This document shows positions 44,726 through 52,614 of a DNA stretch of 52,614 nt, in pieces. The notes beneath the pieces are model-generated. The model was not told where the DNA came from. It did not search any database and saw nothing but the letters and a program-made list of their open reading frames with translations. The stretch covers positions 1-52,614 of the forward strand of contig MHGQ01000041.1 of assembly GCA_001805645.1 (NCBI GenBank), written 5' to 3'. The DNA comes from Omnitrophica WOR_2 bacterium RIFCSPHIGHO2_02_FULL_50_17. Its GTDB lineage: Bacteria > Omnitrophota > Gorgyraeia > Zapsychrales > Zapsychraceae. Position numbers and translations under genes: made by a program. Position 1 is the stretch's first letter, and each line of letters starts with the position of its first letter.

Positions 44726-45889
44726 CTAAAACAACACATTAGCACATATCCCTAAAAGAATAATCTGCGGGACAGTGATAACGGGCAGCCATATCGCAGT
44801 TTTCCGGCCGATATTATGCCAAAGAAGGCCAATCTCGGTATAATCGGTGGCGACGCCGGCCATCAAAAAGACAAAACTGTTGCCCAATGCCCCTGTCTGC
44901 TTGAAAATCTCAAAGGCCAAGGGCGCGGTGCCTTCGGAACACACCTCCAGAACAGTGGCGGCAAAAAGGGTTACGGTCATCCCTACGGCGGTGGGGCCCA
45001 TATATTGGTGAAAAATATGTGCCGGGACGTACGCCCCTGCCAGACTCGCCAGCCCCATCCCAATCATGATCCACCATAGAACCATATCGCCCAATGCCCT
45101 GGCCCCGTCGTAAATACCTTTTGCATCTTCCGCGAGCTGCTGCCGGGAAAAACGATAGTCTCTGAACCGATTCATCAGATCTTTGCCAAGAGAGAACCTT
45201 TCGTTGACTGAGACGCTGTTGGGATTTGTCTCAACAAGCCCTCTCGATTCAAGAAGCTGATAAATAAGCCCTGTAAAAACAGCGACCACGACAGCGGAAA
45301 TCACGATAAAAAGCGCGCGCGAAATTCCGAAGAATCCAATCAACATCAGCGTCAAGGGCAGGTTGGCCCACGGGCTGGCCATCAAAAAGGCAATGACGGA
45401 AGCGGTAGATGCCCCTTTCTTATACAATTCGATAGAAAGCGCCAGAATCCCGTGACTGCAGGCGCTCATAAAGAATCCCAAAAATACCGCCCGCAGAATA
45501 GTCCGTTTTTGGCGTCGGGCAAGAATGGAAGAAATATATTCCCGAGGGATAAAGCGGTCAATAACGCCGCCTAAAAAAATCCCGAGAAGAACCGCCCACC
45601 AGACGATTCTGAGATAGTCCATCAAAGATTCACGGAAAGGGATCAAAAAAGGCATCCCGTAAGATAAAAGACTTAGAGACAGTAAAACACCCAAGACAAT
45701 ACATGTCTTATTTGTATACCAGCGCCTTGAGGGAATTGTGCAAGTGCCTTGTGAAGAGATAACGAGATGGTTTTGGCCGGCAAATTTTTTTAAACAGTGG
45801 TAAGAACAAAAATAAAACGTCTCGGCGTCTTTTTGAATCCGCCACGGCGAACGTTTATCAACAGCCATGCCGCAGATAGGGTCATTCAT
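44726..45889 (-). CDS. N-terminal YHS domain fused to SO_0444/ArsP-type permease
   Basis: DPICGMAVDKRSPWRIQKDAETFYFCSYHCLKKFAG, then 8+ TM with SACSHGILALSIELYKKGASTASVIAFLMASPWANLP and CSEGTAPLAFEIFKQTGALGNSFVFLMAGVATDYTEIG. Confidence 0.85.
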   Translation of the reverse strand: MNDPICGMAVDKRSPWRIQKDAETFYFCSYHCLKKFAGQNHLVISSQGTCTIPSRRWYTNKTCIVLGVLLSLSLLSYGMPFLIPFRESLMDYLRIVWWAVLLGIFLGGVIDRFIPREYISSILARRQKRTILRAVFLGFFMSACSHGILALSIELYKKGASTASVIAFLMASPWANLPLTLMLIGFFGISRALFIVISAVVVAVFTGLIYQLLESRGLVETNPNSVSVNERFSLGKDLMNRFRDYRFSRQQLAEDAKGIYDGARALGDMVLWWIMIGMGLASLAGAYVPAHIFHQYMGPTAVGMTVTLFAATVLEVCSEGTAPLAFEIFKQTGALGNSFVFLMAGVATDYTEIGLLWHNIGRKTAIWLPVITVPQIILLGICANVLF

Positions 45890-45892
45890 CGC

Positions 45893-47002
45893 TTAGGCGT
45901 CGTTTTCGTCCTCCCCATACCAGCGCAGCTTCAAGCGGTGCGCCTTATAGAAAAGACCCAATAAACGCATATTAACAAAAAGGAAATACACAAAAATCAG
46001 CCATTTGAATAAGCCGCCCCAGATGGGAATAAAAACAAGGGGAATCCGGTTCACCAGAAGATTCAAGGCTTGTGTCAAAACCAAAAAGATAAGGGTCAGC
46101 ACGTAAGGGACAAACGTACAGCCGATGGATTTAAATATATTCACAATATTTAACGACGAGAGCCCTCCCACCAGGCTCACGGCAAGGGTATACATCGGCG
46201 CGATGAAACCTCCGATGACCACCAAGGCAAAAAAGATAAGGTCGTATCGTTTAAAATAAAAATAATAAGCCGCCGCCGGCCCGTAACAGAGGACCCACGA
46301 CAATACCATCAACACCGCCTTCCCTATCCAGTCAAACCATGCCATAAAATCCGGCCAGTCAAAGGCATCCTCGCGCTCGACACTTACGGCGGTCTCGATA
46401 ATACTGACCATGCAGCCCACCCAATAACAGAAAAACATAATCAAAACGATAAGGCCGTAAAACGGGGCATACATCGCCACATTCATGGCGGCAAAAAAGA
46501 TCGCGCCGCCGATGGTGGCAAATACCACCTGCCCTTTCAACGGATACAGGAGAACCCCGGGGACATACCGCCAATAATTTTTCTCGTTAATCGCGGTTGG
46601 AGGCGCGGATTCGCTTTCCTGAATGACCTTTTTTTCTCCCTCGGAAAGCCCCATACTTTTCTGGACACTCTCTTCCCTTTCTTTTTTCTCTCTCTTTGCT
46701 GAGGCTTTATTTTTATTGTAAATCGCTATTAAGGCAATAAGAAGGGCGGCCACACCCGCTACGAGGCCGTCCTGCCATCTCAATCGGAAGACCTCTTTTT
46801 TCCCTTCGGGGGCGGCCTGCGGGGTGTTGCGAAGGTTTTCGGGAGGATGCGCGGCCAAAAACTCCTCAATGGACTGATTATCCAATTTTGTAACGGATCG
46901 CTCAGGTTGTTTTTGATCTCCTGAAGGGTTGGGATCCGCCCAGGCGAACTGGCATGAAAAAAAAAGAACAACCCCGCTCAAGAGTATTCTACGCATCTTC
47001 AT
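45893..47002 (-). CDS. Secreted/multi-TM membrane protein, Yip1-like
   Basis: Signal peptide, single TM, then WRYVPGVLLYPLKGQVVFATIGGAIFFAAMN with several TM helices. Confidence 0.6.
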   Translation of the reverse strand: MKMRRILLSGVVLFFSCQFAWADPNPSGDQKQPERSVTKLDNQSIEEFLAAHPPENLRNTPQAAPEGKKEVFRLRWQDGLVAGVAALLIALIAIYNKNKASAKREKKEREESVQKSMGLSEGEKKVIQESESAPPTAINEKNYWRYVPGVLLYPLKGQVVFATIGGAIFFAAMNVAMYAPFYGLIVLIMFFCYWVGCMVSIIETAVSVEREDAFDWPDFMAWFDWIGKAVLMVLSWVLCYGPAAAYYFYFKRYDLIFFALVVIGGFIAPMYTLAVSLVGGLSSLNIVNIFKSIGCTFVPYVLTLIFLVLTQALNLLVNRIPLVFIPIWGGLFKWLIFVYFLFVNMRLLGLFYKAHRLKLRWYGEDENDA

Positions 47003-47005
47003 TTC

Positions 47006-47743
47006 TTATTCCCACGACATGTTTCCGAAATCGTCAATCTTCATGGATTTGAACCGCCGGCCGCCGCTTCCTTTTTTCTGGTTATCATCTTCATAACTTT
47101 TGTCTTTCGGATAACTCTCCCGCGGATAACTCTCGCTTTGATAATCCTGAACATCTTTGGAGACATCTTGAGGAAGGGTCTCGTCATAATACGCCGCCCC
47201 TTCCTCGGCCTTCATCACCTCCTGCATCATCATCATTTGCCGCTGGTTGGCCTCGTCCTGAACCCTCTGCGCCTGCTCCAGAACAGCGGAAAAGTCCTGC
47301 CCATAGCCCTGCTGGGCGGGAGGAGCCAGAAAGGGGAAACCCATAGGCCCTGCAGACGGAGCCGGTAGAGCTGCAGCGCCTTTCTGTCCAGGTTTCGGTG
47401 GCTCCGACACCGGCGGGGACGCGGGCCGGGGAGCCGAGGCACCCCCTTGAGCGGAGGGCTGAGTCTCATCTGCTCCCTTAACTCCTAAGCTGCTTAAGAA
47501 ATCGCTATACCAAGGCTTGGTCTTATCTTGTGCGGGTTTAGTTTTCTCTATTCTTTCAATCTCATCCTCCTGAAAAAGAACCCCTTCGATCCACAGCCCC
47601 TTGTCTGTCTTGTTGACCTCGCCCTCCATCACTCTGCCGTTTTTCAAATGAATAATATCGGCCAGACAAAAAGAGGCAAAAAGAAGCCCTGACCCAACGA
47701 TACCCCCGACAACCACCGCTTGTTTAACGATTTTATTGTTCAT
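47006..47743 (-). CDS. Hypothetical Pro-rich secreted protein
   Basis: MNNKIVKQAVVVGGIVGSGLLFASFCLADIIHLKNGRVMEGEVNKTDKGLWIEG; low-complexity Pro/Ala centre. Confidence 0.6.
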   Translation of the reverse strand: MNNKIVKQAVVVGGIVGSGLLFASFCLADIIHLKNGRVMEGEVNKTDKGLWIEGVLFQEDEIERIEKTKPAQDKTKPWYSDFLSSLGVKGADETQPSAQGGASAPRPASPPVSEPPKPGQKGAAALPAPSAGPMGFPFLAPPAQQGYGQDFSAVLEQAQRVQDEANQRQMMMMQEVMKAEEGAAYYDETLPQDVSKDVQDYQSESYPRESYPKDKSYEDDNQKKGSGGRRFKSMKIDDFGNMSWE

Positions 47744-47839
47744 AAGATCACCGCCTTCCGGGGTTGCCACCTGTTTTCCTTATGGTATCCCGGCAGCAGA
47801 ACGGGATGGCACGGCTGCCTTTTTTATCTTGCGTGAAAA

Positions 47840-47907
47840 ATGAAGCCTTCCACACTCCCCGATGCCTGCCTGCGGCAGGCATCGGGGCATCCAGATAGGG
47901 CTTCATT
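47840..47907. repeat. Nested palindromic element at 3' end of FHA gene
   Basis: Outer arms AATGAAGCC (47840-47848)/GGCTTCATT (47899-47907) enclosing perfect 14-bp palindrome CCCCGATGCCTGCC-tgc-GGCAGGCATCGGGG (47857-47887). Confidence 0.85.
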
Positions 47908-48892
47908 CCTGCGATTTTGAATCCCCGTCCGCCTTAGGCGTACGGCGTATATGAGCAGAGTCAAATATCTTTCCCGTGCCGGTCAAAAACTGATCGACGG
48001 ATTGGCTGGAAAAAATTTTCATAAAGGGCGGTTTCAGCGTGGCATAATACACCGGATTCGGATTAAACTCGTCCTTAAAGGTGTAATACAGCAGTGTCAT
48101 AATCGCGATAATGACCGACGTAATCGTGGCGCACACCACGACCCTGTTTCTCAGGGAGACATGGGTCGCGACGGTCAGATTGCCGATTAAAAATACCGTA
48201 AAAAGCGCCCCGCAGAAAAGGACGGCGCTTCCCGTTTCCGTCATCATGCTATTGACAAAATAGCCGATATATTCACTCAAGGTAGCCAAGGGCAACAGAA
48301 GAGCTAAAAAAAGGACGCTGAGGCTTAATTGGGCCACGAACTGCGCGCTATGCTTGATCATCCGCCCGACAAATGCCCAGACACTCGCCCATACAAGAGC
48401 CGCAAACAGGAAACCAAGCGCCCCCGAAGCCAATTTAAGGAAGGAGAGATTTTCCGAGCTGCGCAGATGCACATGAAACGTAAATACCATAAAGGCCAGA
48501 ATGAGAATCGACCAGACGTTGACGGGGTAGCTTATCCTTTTAAGAAAACCATGCGGGGAGGCCAGGAGCTTTGTGGAGGCAACGGGATGGGCGGGGCTTA
48601 AAAGGCGCAGCCGTGTCCGGCCGACGATAATCTCGTCCCCGGAAAAGGCGTGAACCTCATCCATAACTTTGGCGGACTTGCGCACATACATCCCATTCTC
48701 GCCGCTTATGTCTTTCACCAGCCAGCCGTCTTCTTTAGCAGAGACCAAAAGATGCTGTGCCGAGACATGCGGATCGCTTAAGATGAGGTCGTTGGCGTAG
48801 CCGCGCCCCACACAGACGACCGGCGCATCAAATGTCCGGTATTCCTTGATAAAACGCAGCGGATGGATTATTTCAATAACGAGCTGCGCCAC
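47903..48892 (-). CDS. FHA domain membrane protein
   Basis: VVCVGRGYANDLILSDPHVSAQHLLVSAKEDGWLVKDISGENGMYVRKSAKVMDEVHAFSGDEIIVGRTRLRLL, then several TM segments. Confidence 0.87.
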   Translation of the reverse strand: MAQLVIEIIHPLRFIKEYRTFDAPVVCVGRGYANDLILSDPHVSAQHLLVSAKEDGWLVKDISGENGMYVRKSAKVMDEVHAFSGDEIIVGRTRLRLLSPAHPVASTKLLASPHGFLKRISYPVNVWSILILAFMVFTFHVHLRSSENLSFLKLASGALGFLFAALVWASVWAFVGRMIKHSAQFVAQLSLSVLFLALLLPLATLSEYIGYFVNSMMTETGSAVLFCGALFTVFLIGNLTVATHVSLRNRVVVCATITSVIIAIMTLLYYTFKDEFNPNPVYYATLKPPFMKIFSSQSVDQFLTGTGKIFDSAHIRRTPKADGDSKSQE

Positions 48893-50163
48893 GTGATCTC
48901 CTTCATAAACTTCCGCGCAAAATCAACGGCATTTTTCCTGCCCACCCCCAGGGCCACAAGCTCGACAAGCAGCCCCCGGTCTTTTTGGTCGACCAAGGCC
49001 ATGGAAAGGTTAATATCGTAAAGCTCGGGGTATTTTTTATAGCTGCGGGCGCACCACAGGACCTTCATGTCCCTGCGATCGACGCGCACGAAATCGTTAT
49101 CGCACTGAAAATTCGTGACGTCTTCTTTATCCCGGGCGTTTTCGTAAGGGTGCGGATATTGAAAATGCTGTTCATACAAATGATAAAACCGGATAGGATT
49201 AAGCCCTTTGCTTGTCATCCAGTAATATTGATAGAAAATCTGTCCCGTGGAAAGACCGGGAGAAAGGAAAATATTGTCATTGGTGGAACAGTTAATATAG
49301 GCGTAATTGTAAAGCTCCTCTTCCTTATCCTCGGACTTGCCCCAGCATTTAAAGACCTTGAGGATCTCGCCGGGGACATTCGCCTCGCCCACCTTAAGCG
49401 TATCCCAGACGGAGGCCAGCAGTTTTCCCATATACCCTTCTTGGTTTTGGGTCAACTGCTGATTGATATACGTCTTCCATTCACGCCTTTTCAAAGGAGG
49501 CTGCGTCAACACATGATCGTACAATTCTTTTAAGTGTTCCACGGGGACAAGGAAGCTTACCTCGTTGCCGGCGGTAGAGACATTGATGCCTATGACCTGC
49601 CCTTCCCGATTGATGGCAGGCCCGCCGCTCATGCCCGGATTCAAGGAGCCGCTGAACAATATCTTTTTATACAAGGAATCTTCCATGAGGCCGTTGTAAA
49701 TCCCCTCCATAATGGACATCCCCAGGTCAAAGGGGTTGCCCATCGCAAAAAGGCGCGTCCCCTTCAACAGATGCGATTCCCCCAGAGGAAGATAGCCTTG
49801 AGGGCTGTCCTGGCTTTGAAGGATCGCCAGGTCATGAACCACGTCAATATCCAGAAGAACCACCTCTCCTGCGGCCCCGTCATGCCGGACATAATCCACA
49901 CGAAACCTCGATGGGGCATGAACGGCCTCGGAAACCACGTGAAAATTCGTCGCGATATGTCCTTGAGGGCTGAACTGAAAACCGGAGCCGATAGAGGTCT
50001 TCTTGCCGGTCGCTAAATCAATGACCTGAATCTGGACAACGCTGCGGTTGTGATCCTGATACAGGCGCTGCGCCTCATCGGTGATCTGCTGGGCCGACAC
50101 CCTTGCCGGCATGGCGGCGATCAAAGCCATTCCTAAAAACGGAAGAAAGTCTTTTCGCCGCAT
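48868..50163 (-). CDS. Trypsin-like (S1C/HtrA-like) serine protease, secreted
   Basis: GSGFQFSPQGHIATNFHVVSEA (His), DLAILQSQ (Asp), LNPGMSGGPAINREGQVIGINV (Ser). Confidence 0.87.
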   Translation of the reverse strand: MRRKDFLPFLGMALIAAMPARVSAQQITDEAQRLYQDHNRSVVQIQVIDLATGKKTSIGSGFQFSPQGHIATNFHVVSEAVHAPSRFRVDYVRHDGAAGEVVLLDIDVVHDLAILQSQDSPQGYLPLGESHLLKGTRLFAMGNPFDLGMSIMEGIYNGLMEDSLYKKILFSGSLNPGMSGGPAINREGQVIGINVSTAGNEVSFLVPVEHLKELYDHVLTQPPLKRREWKTYINQQLTQNQEGYMGKLLASVWDTLKVGEANVPGEILKVFKCWGKSEDKEEELYNYAYINCSTNDNIFLSPGLSTGQIFYQYYWMTSKGLNPIRFYHLYEQHFQYPHPYENARDKEDVTNFQCDNDFVRVDRRDMKVLWCARSYKKYPELYDINLSMALVDQKDRGLLVELVALGVGRKNAVDFARKFMKEITWRSSLLK

Positions 50164-50259
50164 GCGGCAGCCACCCCAGATTTTTAAAAATCTTCCCATC
50201 GCCATAAAGTATAAGACACAAAATATCCCCTGCAAAGGGAAAAGTAGGCTAAATATGAA

Positions 50260-51198
50260 TTAAATGACCTTCCTGAATTTGGCGATAAAGAATCCTTCCC
50301 TGCCCTCATGAGGAAGCACCCTGAAAGAACAGCAGACCTGAGGGACAAATACCCGGCCCTGCCATTCCCGCAGTGCGGGATAGGATAAAATACCGTCCAG
50401 ATTGACCGGCACCGCCTCCAGCGCGCCTTGTGTCTTTCGAATCAGCCAATCCACAACGGCCTCATTCTCCTCGGGGGCAAAGGTGCACGTGGAATAAACC
50501 AAAACACCGCCGGGTTTAAGGAGACGGCTGGCATGAAGAAGCAGCCCTTTTTGCTTGCGGCTCATTTCTTTAATTTTACGCGGGCTCCAATAGTCAAACG
50601 TCTTAGGCTGATCGGATCTAAAACGGCTTTCAGAGCTGCACGGGGCATCCACCAAAATCCTGTCGAACAACCGGTCACAGCGGAACCTGCGGCCGTCGGT
50701 CAATTTAAACGAGACATTCTGCGCCCCCAACTGGCTGACGACCGATTTTAATTTGTAATAGCGTCCGCGGATGGCCTCGACGGCGACAATCCCCCCTTCA
50801 TTGTTCATGCGCGCGGCCATCTGGGTCGTCTTGCTTCCCGGGGCCGCGCATAGATCCAAGACATATTCCCCCGGCTGCGGATCGAGGACCGCAACCGGCA
50901 GCAGGCTGGATAAACTCTGGCGGTAAAGAAGCCCTTCATTGATGAGATCCATCCGTGTCAATTCCTCACGCGGGATTCCTTCCAAGATCAGGGCCTCGGC
51001 CAAACACGGAACTTCCCGAAAGGCAATGTTCCGTTCTTTCAATTTTGCGAGCATCTGCGGACGGGTCGTTTTGAGGGTATTGATGCGGACACTCAAAAAA
51101 TCAGGGCGGGCAAAACTTTCAACGACCTGATCATAGCGCTGCGGGCCCACGATTGTCCTGAGGCGGTCTAAAAAGATGGGGAGCGATCCTTCACTCAT
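50260..51198 (-). CDS. NOL1/NOP2/sun-family RNA m5C methyltransferase
   Basis: YVLDLCAAPGSKTTQMAARMNNEGGIVAVE; ILVDAPCSSESRFR; LKPGGVLVYSTCTFAPEENEAVVDWL. Confidence 0.92.
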   Translation of the reverse strand: MSEGSLPIFLDRLRTIVGPQRYDQVVESFARPDFLSVRINTLKTTRPQMLAKLKERNIAFREVPCLAEALILEGIPREELTRMDLINEGLLYRQSLSSLLPVAVLDPQPGEYVLDLCAAPGSKTTQMAARMNNEGGIVAVEAIRGRYYKLKSVVSQLGAQNVSFKLTDGRRFRCDRLFDRILVDAPCSSESRFRSDQPKTFDYWSPRKIKEMSRKQKGLLLHASRLLKPGGVLVYSTCTFAPEENEAVVDWLIRKTQGALEAVPVNLDGILSYPALREWQGRVFVPQVCCSFRVLPHEGREGFFIAKFRKVI

Positions 51199-51498
51199 AA
51201 CGCAACGCCTTATGTGTTTCGGAGGCGTTACTATCAGTGCCACACCAAATCCCACCAGCCCGGCACCACCCGTAACACCGCCGATTGGAAGCGATTTCTT
51301 TTGTAACGAATTTTAAATCACAGTCTTATCGACAACGTGTTCTTTGTCCTTTAACGTGCCCTGTGTTCTTTTCCAAGGGACAGGTTGACTAGATTGCCTG
51401 CTCCTCTTTTTAATATCTTACCGCTGACCTTTTGTCCCCGCCCCATACCCCTCCCACCGCGGCGCGAGACGGGGCAATCGGACATTCGACAATTTCTT

Positions 51499-52614
51499 CT
51501 AAACCAGCTCACCCACCGACTGCCAGGGAAGGGCGAACACGCGGTCACTTAGTTTTGCTTTTCGCGGGATCCGGCAAACCAGATAAGCGGTTCCGGCCGA
51601 AGAATATTCGGAAAGAAAAACCTCCAAATAACGGATGTCGCTTTTCGTGGGATTTTCGGTCCACTTAACTTCAATGGGCGTATACGCGCCGTTTTTGTCG
51701 ACGACCCAGTCGACCTCGGGCCCGTCCGGGTCCCGCCAAAAACGGACGCGGACCGCGGGGCTCTTCGTATGCGTGCCCCTTAACAGCTCAAGACCGATGA
51801 ACTGTTCGAAGATCCTCCCCATCGTATCCCGGGGAAGTTTGGTCCCCTCTCTGGCGGCGACGCGCCGGACGCCCAAATCAAAAAATAAAAATTTCTCGGA
51901 CTTGGTCAGCCTTTTCCGGGTTTTGCTTTGGGTGAGCGGCTCAATCCTCTCGGCGATAAGACAATCCTCCAGGATCTGATAATAAGCGCCTATGGTTGTA
52001 TGGGCCACGCCGATCTCCTGGGACAGTCTCCTTAAATTGATGATCCCGCCCGATTCACAGGCCGCAAGCTCCAGAAACCTCGCGAAATCGCCCAAATTTC
52101 TCACCACCGCTTCCGCCCTGACTTCTTCCTCCAGATAGGTCGTCACGTAAGATTCCAAGTCGATCTCTCTGTCCGCGCCTTCTTGAACCGCGAGGATTCC
52201 CGGCAAAGAGCCATACAGGAGCCGCTCGTCCAGGTCTTTGGCGGGAAATTCCGACAGACTAAAAGGGTCTATTTTAAATGTGGTCACCCTTCCTGGAAGG
52301 AGATTGACCCGGGCGCCCCGCCTAAGTTTTCGGGCGCTTGAGCCGGTGAGAATAAAATTGGCCTGCCCCCTGTCAATAAGATCCTGAACAACATCCAGAA
52401 TATCCGGCACCTTCTGGACCTCATCTAAAATAATCAAAGGACGTTTTTTCGCCGGGCCGAGGGCCTCTATTTCGCTTTTAAGGAGCTGGGGTGATTTTTC
52501 GTAGCACTGGCGTATATCCGGCTGAATAAAAGAAATCGAGAGGTCGGAGTTAAACCGGCTGATAAGCGTCGTTTTCCCGGTCTGTCTTGCCCCGAATAAA
52601 AGCACGCTTTTATT
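51499..52614 (-). CDS. AAA_14 ATPase with DUF4143 C-terminus (5' end outside window)
   Basis: FGARQTGKTTLISRF Walker A; KRPLIILDEVQKVPDILDVVQDLIDRG; NFILTGSSARKLRRG; SLYGSLPGIL; VDWVVDKNGAYTPIEVKWT. Frame stays open to 52614. Confidence 0.92.
   Translation of the reverse strand, partial: NKSVLLFGARQTGKTTLISRFNSDLSISFIQPDIRQCYEKSPQLLKSEIEALGPAKKRPLIILDEVQKVPDILDVVQDLIDRGQANFILTGSSARKLRRGARVNLLPGRVTTFKIDPFSLSEFPAKDLDERLLYGSLPGILAVQEGADREIDLESYVTTYLEEEVRAEAVVRNLGDFARFLELAACESGGIINLRRLSQEIGVAHTTIGAYYQILEDCLIAERIEPLTQSKTRKRLTKSEKFLFFDLGVRRVAAREGTKLPRDTMGRIFEQFIGLELLRGTHTKSPAVRVRFWRDPDGPEVDWVVDKNGAYTPIEVKWTENPTKSDIRYLEVFLSEYSSAGTAYLVCRIPRKAKLSDRVFALPWQSVGELV

Noticed and set aside
51310-51400. Possible further heptamer array (GTGTTCTTTGTCCTTTAACGTGCCCTGTGTTCTTTT)
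   Set aside because: Only two or three weak units; could be chance.

Overview
The window is a bacterial, metagenome-like chromosomal segment. My lineage guess is Omnitrophota-like, but this is inference only. Most genes lie on the minus strand. No rRNA, tRNA or CRISPR array was recognised. From left to right it contains: (1) a giant RHS/YD-repeat surface protein ORF (5952..1, minus) that runs off the left edge and is missing from the ORF track; (2) an accessory/signalling region (~6-17 kb) with four S23/IVP-type four-helix-bundle genes, two receiver-only response regulators, two 7TM-type histidine kinases and a GAF/HD-GYP protein; (3) a minus-strand fatty-acid/type-II-PKS-like operon made of an ACP, a catalytic-triad-less KS (CLF-like), a degenerate FabZ-like hotdog protein, an intact KS and a cyanobacterial-AAR-like acyl-ACP reductase, running directly into histidine kinase, response regulator and HD-GYP genes; (4) a type IV pilus/T2SS block (PilC, two PilB/GspE, two stand-alone MshEN/T2SSE_N proteins); (5) rodA-mrdA-mreD-mreC-mreB, aroA, rluD, lgt, lspA, a DksA/TraR-like gene, ileS, mtnP, proC, yggS and dgkA; (6) a YHS-permease, a Yip1-like membrane protein, an FHA protein, a trypsin-like protease, a NOL1/NOP2/sun methyltransferase and an AAA_14/DUF4143 ATPase. 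The most unusual signal is a set of short-period (7, 8 or 10 bp) degenerate repeat arrays arranged as inverted pairs. Four pairs tightly enclose an S23 four-helix-bundle gene (arm-gene-arm units of about 430-520 bp). Others are 'empty' hairpins in intergenic or even coding DNA. Each element has its own repeat unit, but its two arms match each other as reverse complements. Several arms overlap the stop codon of the neighbouring host gene. I regard this as the best candidate for an undescribed mobile or RNA-hairpin element. The KS/CLF/AAR-histidine-kinase-HD-GYP operon is the second.
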